Positions 44,887-55,887 of a stretch of 64,000 nucleotides of DNA are shown piece after piece. The stretch comes from Megaustenia siamemsis. Lineage: Eukaryota > Mollusca > Gastropoda > Stylommatophora > Ariophantidae. Below the pieces are notes generated by a model. That model did no database searches. It was not told the DNA's origin and was given only the letters and a program-made list of their open reading frames with translations. The translations under genes and the position numbers were made by a program. How positions within the stretch are numbered: the stretch's first letter is position 1; every line of letters begins with the position of its first letter. The stretch covers positions 73,058,232-73,122,231 of the forward strand of contig JAVIAB010000041.1 in NCBI GenBank assembly GCA_032433765.1. Reading direction: 5' to 3'.

Positions 44887-45225
44887 TTAAGGGGAAGCTT
44901 TACATATCTGTTGACGTTTAGGACATGTCTCTCTATCAGTGGACGGCAAAGGGATGTCTTTTTCTTCCTTGGGCTTTGGGAGTACTTCTCTTTCTTTGGG
45001 AAGTATGCAGTTTGTAGTTTTTTTGCCCTTTAATTTTCTCCTTTTTTGGGGGATTGGTTTCAACTCAACTAATAAATCGTCAAAGTTTGACAGTGAGTGC
45101 CGAAATGGCCGTTGTATCTGGATCAGCGTGTTCAGTACCAGACTGACCTCTTTCAGCACATCCATGGCCGTACAGGGCTTCAATCGGGAATAAGAGGAGC
45201 TCAGAAAAGTGATATGCGAGCTCAA
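44887..45225 (-). CDS. Unrecognised hydrophilic ORF, possibly retroelement-derived
   Basis: A 112-codon minus-strand frame. The first half is amphipathic with LKEVSLVLNTLIQIQRPFR, the second is Lys/Pro/Glu-rich with a basic cluster PIPQKRRKLKGKK. I do not recognise it. It lies directly before an RNase H fragment on the other strand and may be remains of an element ORF1. No start or promoter support. Confidence 0.25.
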   Translation of the reverse strand: MSSHITFLSSSYSRLKPCTAMDVLKEVSLVLNTLIQIQRPFRHSLSNFDDLLVELKPIPQKRRKLKGKKTTNCILPKEREVLPKPKEEKDIPLPSTDRETCPKRQQICKASP

Positions 45226-45274
45226 CTACAAAGGCTGTTAGTGTAACAGGAAAAAAACAATAATACATTTATTC

Positions 45275-45475
45275 GAATGATGGAAATGGGATTTAAGATG
45301 GGCACAGCCAGAAATGAGAAACTTAGTGGCCGTGTAAGAATACTTATCAACCAACATAGAACTGGAGTCGTCAGTCACTGGACACTGCGGGAATTGCTGA
45401 GGAGGGGATCTGAGCACCTCTGGACATGTTCGGAGTGCAATGACGATGACCCGCAAATAACTCAATAACTCAAAC
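45275..45475 (+). mobile_element. RNase H family non-LTR 3' fragment, second copy
   Basis: A 63-codon frame starts MMEMGFKMGTARNEK and ends LWTCSECNDDDPQITQ then stop, the same as the end of the 23.3-kb insertion. The RNase H core itself is missing. The 3' end is caaataactcaataactcaa. Confidence 0.9.
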
Positions 45476-46170
45476 AAATAATACATGAATATTGTTGCAG
45501 AGAGAAACTTCCGAGGGGATCTGAGCACATCTGGACATGTACGGAGTGCAAAGACGATGACCCGCAAATAACTCAATAATTCAAACAAATAATACATGAA
45601 TATTGTTGCAGAGAGAAACTTCCGAGGGGATCTGAGCACATCTGGACATGTACGGAGTGCAATGATGATGACCCGCAAATAACTCAATAACTCAAACAAA
45701 TAATACATGAATATTGTTGCAGAGAGAAACTTCCGAGGGGATCTGAGCACATCTGGACATGTACGGAGTGCAAAGATGATGACCCGCAAATAACTCAATA
45801 ACTCAAACAAATAATACATGAATATTGTTGCAGAGAGAAACTTCCGAGGGGATCTGAGCACATCTGGACATGTACGGAGTGCAATGATGATGACCCGCAA
45901 ATAACTCAATAACTCAAACAAATAATACATGAATATTGTTGCAGAGAGAAACTTCCGAGGGGATCTGAGCACATCTGGACATGTACGGAGTGCAAAGATG
46001 ATGACCCGCAAATAACTCAATAATTCAAACAAATAATACATGAATATTGTTGCAGAGAGAAACTTCCGAGGAGATCTGAGCACATCTGGACATGTACGGA
46101 GTGCAATGATGATGACCCGCAAATAACTCAATAACTCAAACAAATAATACATGAATATTGTTGCAGAGAG
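45476..46170. repeat. 111-bp chimeric array, about 6-7 copies
   Basis: Each unit joins about 75 bp of the RNase H element's 3' end (gggatctgagcacatctgga to ataactcaaacaaataatac) to about 35 bp of the MITE terminus (atgaatattgttgcagagag, aaacttccgag). Period 37 codons keeps a 319-codon minus-strand frame open; it is not a gene. Copies alternate aatgatgat/aaagatgat, suggesting a dimeric ancestor. Confidence 0.93.
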
Positions 46171-47325
46171 AAACTTCCGAGAGGATAGATCAGCCAATTA
46201 TTTCAGGGAAAGAGGTATGTGTACAGCACTCGGAAAATAATCATAAATAATCATAAATAATCAACAGAAAAGAACAACCAGTGGTTCGAGGCAGGATCGA
46301 ACCCGTACTCCTCGGAACATCACCTTGCCACATGAAACCAAAAACTCAGCCGTCACCTTGCCACATGAAACCAAACACTCAGTTAGCCGTCACCTTGCCA
46401 CATGAAACCAAAAACTCAGTTAGCCGTCACCTTGCCACATGAAACCAAACACTCAGTTAGTCGTCACCTTGCCACATGAAACCAAACACTCAGCCGTCAC
46501 CTTGCCACATGAAACCAAACACTCAGTTAGCCGTCACCTTGCCACATGAAACCAAAAACTCAGTTAGTCGTCACCTTGCCACATGAAACCAAACACTAAG
46601 TTAGCCGTCACCTTGCCACATGAAACCAAACACTCAGTTAGCCGTCACCTTGCCACATGAAACCAAAAACTCAGTTAGCCGTCACCTTGCCACATGAAAC
46701 CAAACACTCAGTTAGCCGTCACCTTGCCACATGAAACCAAACACTCAGTTAGCCGTCACCTTGCCACATGAAACCAAACACTCAGTTAGCCGTCACCTTG
46801 CCACATGAAACCAAAAACTCAGTTAGCCGTCACCTTGCCACATGAAACCAAACACTCAGTTAGCCGTCACCTTGCCACATGAAACCAAACACTCAGTTAG
46901 CCGTCACCTTGCCACGTGAAACCAAACACTCAGTTAGCCGTCACCTTGCCACATGAAACCAAAAACTCAGCCGTCACCTTGCCACATGAAACCAAACACT
47001 CAACCGTCACCTTGCTACATGAAACCAAACACTCAGTTAGCCGTCACCTTGCCACATGAAACCAAAAACTCAGTTAGCCGTCACCTTGCCACATGAAACC
47101 AAACACTCAGTTAGCCGTCACCTTGCCATATGAAACCAAACACTCAGTTAGCCGTCACCTTGCCATATGAAACCAAACACTCAGTTAGCCGTCACCTTGC
47201 CATATGAAACCAAACACTCAGTTAGTCGTTTGATAGCTTTTTTCCGAGTGACATCAACATTCCTCTTCCTATTGAAATGATTCGATCATCTATCGGTTCG
47301 GAAGTTTACCTCCATAATAATCATT
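46151..47325. mobile_element. MITE-like element with tandem-repeat core
   Basis: Inverted arms of about 67 bp (46171-46237 and 47239-47307): both read, from outside in, aaacttccga...gatagat...atttca...gaagagg/aaagagg...cactcggaaaa with roughly 75% identity. Flanks resemble each other for a further ~20 bp. The interior holds a box-B-like gcaggatcgaacccgtac and a 37-bp array. No transposase. Confidence 0.75.
46318..47225. repeat. 37-bp array, about 24 copies
   Basis: Unit cgtcaccttgccacatgaaa + ccaaacactcagttagc, with some shortened 30-bp copies lacking gttagcc. The first unit runs on from the tRNA-like text cggaacatcaccttgccac, so the array seems to have started there. Confidence 0.94.
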
Positions 47326-47329
47326 AATT

Positions 47330-49611
47330 ACGATGAAATCTTTGTCTGTCTTTCTTAGTAATTTGTCTATGTCTTCGTCTATCTTACTTAGTCCTTTCTA
47401 TATATTCGTTTGTTGTTTTTGTAATTCTTAGTCCTTTTCCATGTCTTCGTTTCTCTTTATTAATAGGCCTACTTTTCTATATCTTCGTCTATCTTATTTA
47501 GTAAAAAAAAGTAAAGTACCCCCGTCACGCCAAGTGGCGTATAGGGATTATGGTGTTAGTGACCATACATTTTACAGACCTTCAGCACATGATTTTTGGG
47601 GTAATGTGGTCGGTATTACGCCCGTGCCGCTTTACTTTCCCAGAAAAAAATCCGGTTTCCATTTAAGGTTGGGGGAACCCGGAAGCCGTCGGTTGGGATC
47701 GAACCCTACCTCTTGCCCTTTGTAGTCCAGTTCACTAAACACTGAGCTATCGCGGCTCCCTATCTTACTTAGTCCTTTCTATATATTCGTTTGTTGCTTT
47801 TATTGTTCTTAGTTCTTTTCTATATCTTCGTTTGTCTTTATTAATTCTTTTCTATATCTTCGTTTGTCTTTATTAATTCTTTTCTATATCTTCGTTTGTC
47901 TTTATTAATTTGTTTCTATGTCTTCGTTTGTTGTTCTTAGTTCTTTTCTATATCTTCGTTTGACTTTATTAATTCTTTTCTATATCTTCGTTTGTCTTTA
48001 TTAATTCTTTTCTATATCTTCGTTTGTAGTTCCTAGTTCTTTTCTATATCTTTGTGTGTCTTTTTGTGCTTTTTTCTATATCTTCGGCTGTGCTTCTCAG
48101 TCTTTTTCTATATTGTCGTTTGCTGTTCTTAGTCCTTTTGTGTATCTTCGTTTGTTGTTCATAGTAATTTTTTTATATCTTCGTTTGTCTTTATTAATAC
48201 ATTTCTATATCTTCGTTTGTTGTTCATAGTCATTTTTTATATCTTCGTTTGTCTTTATTAATACATTTCTATATCTTCGTTTGTTGTTCATAGTCATTTT
48301 TTATATCTTTATTTGTCTTTATTAATACATTTCTATATCTTCGTTTGTTGTTCATAGTCATTTTTTATATCTTTATTTGTCTTTATTAATACATTTCTAT
48401 ATCTTCGTTTGTTGTTCATAGTCATTTTTTATATCTTCATTTGTCTTTATTAATACATTTCTATATCTTCGTTTGTTGTTCATAGTCATTTTTTATATCT
48501 TCATTTGACTTTATTAATACATTTCTATATCTTCGTTTGTTGTTCATAGGCATTTTTTATATCTTCATTTGTCTTTATTAATACATTTCTATATCTTCGT
48601 TCGAAGTTCTTAGTTCTTTTCTGTATCTTCGTGTGTCTTTCATAGTCATCTTCTATATCTTCGACTGTCTTTATTAATACTTTTCTATATCTTCGACTGT
48701 CTCTATTAATCCTTTTCTATATCTTCGACCGTCTTCATTAATACTTTTCTATATATCTTCGACTGTCTCTATTAATCCTTTTCTATATCTTCGACCGTCT
48801 TCATTAATACTTTTCTATATCTTCGACTGTCTCTATTAATCCTTTTCTATATCTTCGACTGTCTTTATTAATACTTTTCTATATCTTCGACTGTCTCTAT
48901 TAATCCTTTTCTATATCTTCGACTGTCTTTATTAATACTTTTCTATATCTTCGACTGTCTTTATTAATACTTTTCTATATCTTCGACTGTCTTTATTAAT
49001 ACTTTTCTATATCTTCGACCGTCTTCATTAATACTTTTCTATATCTTCGACTGTCTTTATTAATACTTTTCTATATCTTCGACTGTCTTCATTAATACTT
49101 TTCTATATCTTCGACTGTCTTTATTAATACTTTTCTATATCTTCGACTGTCTTCATTAATACTTTTCTATATCTTCAACTGTCTTTATTAATACTTTTCT
49201 ATATCGTCAACTGTCTTTATTACTACTTTTCTATATCGTCAACTGTCTTTATTAATACTTTTCTATATCGTCAACTGTCTTTATTACTACTTTTCTATAT
49301 CCTCGACTGTCTTCATTAATCCTTTCCTATATCGTCAACTGTCTTTAGTAATCCTTTCCTATATCGTCAACTGTCTTTATTAATACTTTCCTGTATCTTC
49401 AACTGTCTTTATTAATATTTTCTATATCTTCGACTGTCTTTATTAATACTTTTCTATATCTTCGACTGTCTTTATTAATACTTTTCTATATCTTCGACTG
49501 TCTTTATTAATACTTTTCTATATCTTCGACTGTCTTTATTAATACTTTTCTATATCTTCGACTGTCTTTATTAATCCTTTTCTATATCTTCGACTGTCTT
49601 TATTAATCCTT
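47330..49611. repeat. 32-bp array, over 60 copies, split by a SINE
   Basis: Unit cttttctatatcttcgactg + tctttattaata. The left part is older and more varied (tcgtttgttgttcttag types, 47330-48620), the right part more uniform. A higher-order ~61-bp unit (catttctatatcttcgtttg, ttgttcatagtcatttttta) fills 48160-48600. SINE-1 interrupts it at 47503-47759. Confidence 0.95.
47503..47759 (-). mobile_element. SINE-1, tRNA-headed, full-length
   Basis: On the minus strand the head is GGGAGCCGCGATAGCTCAGT (box A TAGCTCAGTGTTTAG) and then GTAGGGTTCGATCCC (box B). The body contains GGGTTCCCCCAACCTTAAAT and the tail ends in actttactttttttt. Flanking ctatcttatttagt (47489-47502) and ctatcttacttagt (47760-47773) may be a target duplication or adjacent repeat units. 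A second copy is at 63237-63494. Confidence 0.85.
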
Positions 49612-50945
49612 TAACATAGACATTGAAGACAGAAACACACAACATATATAGACATTGAAGAAAGTAACACAAAACATAGACAGACATTGAAGACAGAAAT
49701 ACAAAACATAGACAGACATTGAAGACAGAAACACACAACATATATAGACATTGAAGACAGAAACACAAAACATAGACAGACATTGAAGACAGAATTACAC
49801 AACATAGACAGATGCTGAAGACAGAAATACACAACATAGACAGACATTGAAGACAGAAACACACAACATATATAGACATTGAAGACAGAAACACAAAACA
49901 TAGACAGACATTGAAGACAGAAATACACAACATAGACAGATGCTGAAGACAGAAATACACAACATAGACAGACATTGAAGACAGAAATACACAAATATCT
50001 CAGTTACCTCTGGAGGGTATCAAGGGACTTTTGTGGCACTGGCAGATAAAGGCAGCATGCACAGCGCAGTAGCCACGACCCCATGTAGGTCGGAGTCTTT
50101 ATTTCAACCCACAAATAACGGTGCACATATGTTATAACGGTTATAAAGGTGCACATATGTGTGAACATACACTAATCAGGCTCAATGATATCACCTTATC
50201 GAGTGTTCCGCTCCACCAAGTCTATATTTTTCATTCTACCAGGTCTATATTTCACTATACCAAGTCTGTGTTTCACTCTACCGAGTCTATGTTTCACTCT
50301 GCCAGGTCTATCTTTCACTCTACCGAGACTATGTTTCACTCTACCGAGTCTATGTTTCATTCTACCAAATTTATGTTTCACTCTACCGAGTCTAAGTTTC
50401 ATTCTACCAGGTCTATGTTTCACTCTACCAAATCTATGTTTCATTCTACCAGATCTATGTTTCACTCTACCAAGTCTATGTTTCATTCTGCCAGGTCTAT
50501 GTTTCACTCTACCGAGTCTATTTTTCACTATACCAGGTCTTTGTTTCACTCTACCAGGTCTATGTTTCACTCTACCAAATTCATGTTTCACTCTACCGAG
50601 TCTATGTTTCACTCTACCAGGTCTATGTTCCACTCTACCGAGTCTATGTTTCACTCTACTGAGTCTATGTTTCACTCCACCGAATCTATGATAACATGAG
50701 ATACAGGCAGAGGTTATAGAGTAGTAGATAGAAAGAGATGTTAAAATGGGGACAACAAACAGAGAGGTTACAAGAGTAGTAGGCAGAGGCAGATAGTAAC
50801 CTAAGAAACAACAAATAGAGAGATGACGAGAATAGTAGATATGCACATATAATGACATAGGGACAACAAAAGATTACGAGAGCTGTAGACAGGGACAGAC
50901 AGTATCAGGGACAAAAAACAGAGAGATTACAAGAGTAATTGATAG
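49612..50945 (-). repeat. Right arm of long inverted repeat
   Basis: Reverse complement of 36884-38625 block by block: 33-bp array (49612-49995, about 11 copies), unique block (49996-50205), 21-bp array (50206-50695, about 23 copies) and ~65-bp units (50700-50945). An additional short insertion of gttataacgg-type text lies near 50131-50150. Confidence 0.92.
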
Positions 50946-51049
50946 AAATAGAAAGTAAGATAGGGAAACAGTAAGCTTACGAGAGTAGTAGGTAAAGGAT
51001 AGTAACATAGGGACAGCAAACAGAAAGATTTAGTGCAGAGAGTGAGAGG
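50946..51049. repeat. Further degenerate ~65-bp units
   Basis: Continues with gagagtagtaggtaaaggat and acatagggacagcaaacaga phrases beyond the part matched in the left arm. Confidence 0.6.
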
Positions 51050-53440
51050 TGTTTGTGTTCTAGACTTCTATCTATCTATTGACCTTTCGAGCCGTAACCG
51101 GCCCATAGGGCGTAGACCAAGATACACCTTCTCCTATATGAATTTTTTGTTCTAGCAGTTTTCTTTTAAAGATATTTTATCAAATCTCGCCATCTGTCTC
51201 TGTTCTGTGCAAGCAGCTCTATCTCATTGATGGAGCCGATTCCTGCTGCTCTTGCCTCTCTCATCAATGTTCTTCTCAGTGTCTCCCTGGGTCTTCCTCT
51301 TTTTCTTTTACCTGTTGTTTCCCATATGAGGGCTTGCTTTGCTATTCGGTTATTATCTCTTCTCATCACATGTCCAACGTATGACCATCGTCTTTTCTTT
51401 ATTACTGAAGATATAAGAGGTTGTTTGGCGATTTCTCTAATTTCCTCGTTTGTTTTGAATTCGTTCCATGCTATATCAAGTATTTTCCTTAGACATTTAT
51501 TTTCGAATGCGTTCAACTTTGTTTCTATATCTCTTGTTGTTTTCCAGCTTTCACACGCATACGTAAGGGTTGATAGTACATTTGATTTGAATAGCCTAAG
51601 TTTTGTGTTTGTGCTGATGAGTTTTGATTTCCACAACTTTTCAAGGCTTCTGAAAGACATTGCTGCTTTAGCCATTCTGATTCTAATTTCTTTACTCGTA
51701 TCCCCTTCTCGATCAATGTGACTTCCAAGATAGATAAAGTGATCGATCTCTTCTACTGGTTTGTTTTCCATGTATATTTTGTCACCTGTTGAAATTAAAC
51801 TTTTCATGACTTTAGTCTTTTCATGATTGATCTCAAGCCCAATTTTACTGGCTATTGATGATAATTCATTTGTGTTTTCCTGCATCGTTATTATCTGACT
51901 GCTGATGAGAACTATATCATCAGCAAAGTCGAGGTCCTCCAAATGGTCTCCTTGTATCCATTCGATGCCTTTATTACCAGTGCAGCATTTCTTCATTATG
52001 AAGTCGATAACAATTCCAAATAACAAGGGCGATAAAATACATCCTTGTTTAACCCCAGTTTCTATTGGGAAACATTCGCTCAGTCCTTCCTCTGTTCGAA
52101 CTGCACATGTGTAACCATCATACATGTCTTTGATAATATTTATGATTTTTTTATGGTAAGCCATATTGCTTCAGAATTTTCCACAAAGAATCTCTATGAA
52201 TACTATCAAATGCTTTTTTGAAGTCGATGAAGTTAAGTATAAAAGGTTTTTGCTTTTCAATGTGTTCCTCCAATATAAGTCGTAGAGTGAAAATATGGTC
52301 AAGACAGCTTCTCCCTTTTCTAAACCCCGCCTGTTCTTCACGCATTACTGTATCTATTGAATCCTTTATTCTATTTAGGATGATTTTGCAGAATAACTTT
52401 GAGGCAACTGACAAAAGTGTCACGCCTCTCCAGTTGTTACAATCTCTAAGATTGCCCTTTTTTGGGATCTTAACAATGATTCCTTTTTTCCATTTATGAG
52501 GCGTCTTCTCTGTTTTCCAAATGATGTTGAACATTTTTTGGAGATGTATTAGATTATGGCTATCAATTGCCTTGAGGATCTCAGCTGTTAACTTATCCTC
52601 TCCAGCAGCCTTGTTATTGGTCATAAGCTTTAAGGTGGTTTCTATTTCACTCAAGGTGAAGTCATCTAAATTTACATCTAATTCTGCTGCTGGTGTTTCA
52701 GCTTCAAAATCTATTAAACTGTGGGGTAATGGACGGTTAAGAATTTCTTTGAAGTGTTCCGCCCAACGGGCTTTTATGTCTGCGCTTGTTGTTAGCATTA
52801 ATCCAGATTTGTCTAGAATTGGTGTTCCACTGGATGTATAGGTGTTTGTCAGCATCTTTTGTACAGTATAAAGAGTTCTGCTGTCTCCTGTAATTGCAGC
52901 TGTCTCTGCTTTCTCTGCCAAATTGTCTATATAAGCTCTTGTATCTCTTCTTGCTGAACTTTTCACTTTGTTGTCTAATTCTTTGTATGTTGCTTTAGCC
53001 AGAACCTTTCCAAGATCTGTCTTTACATTAGTCATGGCTCTCTTCGCTTCTCTTCTTTCTTTGATGTATTTCCACGTGGTGTCTGAGATCCAAGCTCGTT
53101 TTTCCATTTTCTTCAGTCCAGCACTTGCTTCTGCTGCTGTCATTAGTATTTTGCTTTGTGAGTCCCACATTTCATTGATATCTAAGTCTATTTCACCGAG
53201 TGCTGTATAGCAATTACTTAGCTCTATGTTAAACTTTTCCTTTATGGCTTCATCTTTCAGTTTATGACTATCAATTTTATGTGTAATTGACCTCTTCTGT
53301 TGATTTCTAAATTTTAATCTTATTTTCCCAATGCACAGGTTGTGGTCACTATTAACATCAGCACCTCTGTATGCTCTTACATCTATTAATGATGATCTGA
53401 ATTGTTGTTTAATACATAGGTGGTCAATTTGTTCTAGACT
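51050..53440 (-). mobile_element. Family C non-LTR retrotransposon, 5'-truncated
   Basis: From the 3' UTR (shared with 26.7 kb) through the C-terminal domain, RT and linker to the end of the endonuclease domain (RGADVNSDHNLCIGKIRL near 53330-53400), where it stops at a (GA)n tract. Related fragments lie at 26.4, 61.0-62.8 and 63.9 kb. Confidence 0.9.
51166..53400 (-). pseudogene. Family C endonuclease/RT ORF, one frameshift
   Basis: Reading on the minus strand: SDHNLCIGK (endonuclease end), NKAAGEDKLTAEIL, NWRGVTLLSVASKLF, EEQAGFRKGRSCLDHI, FIDFKKAFDSIHRD (motif A), then a 1-nt loss near 52155, then TGVKQGCILSPLLFGIV (motif B), LDFADDIVLIS (catalytic ADD), NHEKTKVM, FIYLGSHIDREG, and the C-terminal RRWSYVGHVMRRD, KRKRGRPRETLRRTL. 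Two frames (53170-52151 and 52164-51166) hold nearly all of it. Only the endonuclease N-terminus is missing. No RNase H. The DFADD box and the GHVMRR tail differ from families A and B. Confidence 0.9.
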
Positions 53441-53482
53441 TACAGAGAGAGAAAGAGAGAGGGAGAGAGGGAGAGAGAGCCT
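53441..53482. repeat. (GA)n microsatellite at the truncated end of family C
   Basis: agagagagaaagagagaggg with interruptions. Confidence 0.9.
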
Positions 53483-53829
53483 AATGCAAACGAAGTATTA
53501 GATTATTATACACAATATATACCGAATTATATTTACCGAATGCCCAAGCGTATTATTCGCACCACTGCTGTGGAATGAGTCAAATCAGTGCTTCTTAATT
53601 AGGAGTGTCTAGACAAACTTACCGGTGTGTCGAACTTGCCGGTTAGGCCGCTGATAATTTATGAAATTTTCAAATGAATTGTGTGGCATAGTTTCTTACA
53701 AGGTGCTATTGCCGTTTTGTGAAATGGTCCAGATTTAGAAATAAAAAGAGAAGTAATGAATTAAGGCAATATGAGATGTGTTCATTTGACTTTCACTGCT
53801 TCTTTATGATGATATTTTAGCTGCTTTAT
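53483..53829. other. Spacer, no feature recognised
   Basis: AT-rich unique-looking sequence. Confidence 0.4.
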
Positions 53830-55022
53830 TTTATTTATTTCATCATCATTATTATCATCATTATCATCATCATCATCATCATTGAGTGCCGTCTCCGCAT
53901 CTTAGGTTGGCTACCATGGAGTGCCATTCCGTTCTGTCTCATGCTTTGATGGTGCAGGTTGTCATGGGTTGACTTGTCCATCTTTTGATGTTACTCATCC
54001 ATTTTAGCCTTTGTCTGCTTCTGCCTATTTTACCTTGTATTTTCCCCTCCGAGATTACTTTTAGTAGGCTGCGGTGTCTTTTAACATGCCCCAAAAATCT
54101 CGTTTGTCTTGTTTGAATTGGGTTTAGTAGTTCTCTTTTCATTTTTAATATTTTTAAGGCTTCATCGTTTGTTTTCTTTTCTTTCCATCCAATTCTTTCT
54201 ATTCTTCTATAAATCCATATTTCAAAGGCTTAAATTTCCTGTTCCGTTTTCTTGTCTAAAAATGTCCATGTTTCTGCACCACACACAGATGCTGAGAAGA
54301 TATATATATATAGAAGATGCTGCCTATTTTACCTTGTATTTTCCCCTCCGAGATTAATTTTAGTAGGCTGCGGTGTCTTTTAACATGCCCCAAAAATCTC
54401 GTTTGTCTTGTTTGAATTGGGTTTAGTAGTTCTCTTTTCATTTTTAATATTTTTAAGGCTTCATCGTTTGTTTTCTTTTCTTTCCATCCAATTCTTTCTA
54501 TTCTTCTATAAATCCATATTTCAAAGGCTTAAATTTCCTGTTCCGTTTTCTTGTCTAAAAATGTCCATGTTTCTGCACCACACACAGATTCTGAGAAGAT
54601 ATATGCAATTCTTTCTATTCTTCTATAAATCCATATTTCAAAGGCTTAAATTTCCTGTTCCGTTTTCTTGTCTAAAAATGTCCATGTTTCTGCACCACAC
54701 ACAGATGCTGAGAAGATATAACATTTTGCTATTCTTAGTTTTTTTTAGCCCTGGTGTTACTTGTTTTGATGTTAGTATATTTTTCATGGCATTAAAATTA
54801 CTTTTTGCCATTCCTATTCTTTTTTTTTTTTTTATTTCAGTTGTACATTTTCCATCACTGGTTATAATATGTCCAAGGCAGTTGTAGTTCTGAACTGTCT
54901 CCAGGTATATTCCTTCAATTTTGATATCCACTTGTAGGTTTTGAGTATTATCTTTATTTATGATCATATTTCTAGACTTTTTGATACTCATATCTAATCC
55001 ATATTTGTTGCTTGTCATGTTT
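53830..55022 (-). mobile_element. Family B 3' half with internal duplications
   Basis: Begins at an (ATC)n tail (53840-53883) and runs on the minus strand through the C-terminal region to the RT thumb (SNKYGLDMSIKKSRNMI, YNCLGHIITSDGKC). A segment of about 280 bp (tgcctattttaccttgtatt to cacacacagatgctgagaag) is present twice and part of it a third time (54060-54720). Confidence 0.9.
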
Positions 55023-55059
55023 ATTTATTCCACTTTAAAAAAAAAAAGAATCTTCTTCT

Positions 55060-55510
55060 TGTTCTTGATAAATAACGCAAAATCATAACGAAATGTGACA
55101 TATTTAAATGCTAGACATAAATAACGCGAAATCATAACGAAATGTGACATATTTAAATGCTAGACATAAATAACGCGAAATCATAACGAAATGTGACATA
55201 TTTAAATGTTAGACATAAAAAAAACATTAATTCATAAAGATATGTGACATACTATTTACATAGGAGACAAAAATTACGTCAGTTCACAGCGAACTACAAC
55301 ATTTTGTCGAAATCTTGTGCATTCGTGTATGTTGTTTCACAACAAAATATGATATTGTATTTATATTGGAGATATAAATTACATCAATTCACAACCAAAC
55401 GTTGCAAATTACAAACAAGGTGGAGATTAGTGTCTGTCAGTTCACAACCAAATGTGCCACATTAATTACCTGCTAAACATAAATTATTTCTCATCATAAC
55501 AAAATTGGAA
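55060..55510. repeat. Inverted copy of the 48-bp-related satellite
   Basis: Reverse complement of 23764-24110 and 23230-23312, e.g. aaatcataacgaaatgtgac, tgctagacataaataacgcg and gttcacaaccaaatgtgcc. Contains the unoccupied target site of the 23.3-kb RNase H insertion. Confidence 0.9.
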
Positions 55511-55794
55511 TGGCTCATCGTAAATCCCTAGACCGGTCGTACGCTAATCTTACGGTCTGTTGTTTGATGTGCGACGGGGATAATCTGACGAGTAACTGTG
55601 TGTTTATATGTTCGAAATTGGAGTCAACAACGATGGCCTAACATCATCAAGCACTATACATTTTAAAAGAAATATGACGATCATCACTTTCGGGAGGATA
55701 TGAACTTCTGGTATATGGTGGATAGGCGGCAGGAACCATTGCAGGCTATGCATGAAAAGTGTTCCTTGTTGCAGTTTCCTCATATTCCAAGTCC
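55511..55794. repeat. Right arm of composite inverted repeat
   Basis: Reverse complement of 23050-23230, with about 100 extra bases (55565-55660) absent from the left arm. Confidence 0.85.
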
Positions 55795-55885
55795 ATGGGG
55801 GACTGGTTGGTCTCGAGGCAAGACGCCGGCCTCGGGACAGAGAGGTTGTGGGTTCAAATCTCGGCTCCACCGGTTGGGATTTTTA
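55795..55885 (+). mobile_element. SINE-3 head fragment
   Basis: gactggttggtctcgaggc (box-A-like) and gtgggttcaaatctcgg (box-B-like) match 22950-23040 on the other strand. The body is replaced by family B sequence right after ttttatttga. Confidence 0.75.
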
Positions 55886-55887
55886 TT

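Noticed and set aside
44887..45225. Calling the 112-codon minus frame a host gene
   Set aside because: No recognised domain, and it is embedded in transposon remains; listed only as an unrecognised ORF.
45238..46197. 319-codon minus-strand frame with membrane-like repeats
   Set aside because: It is the antisense of the 111-bp array (37 codons per unit); the sense strand is a retrotransposon 3' end.
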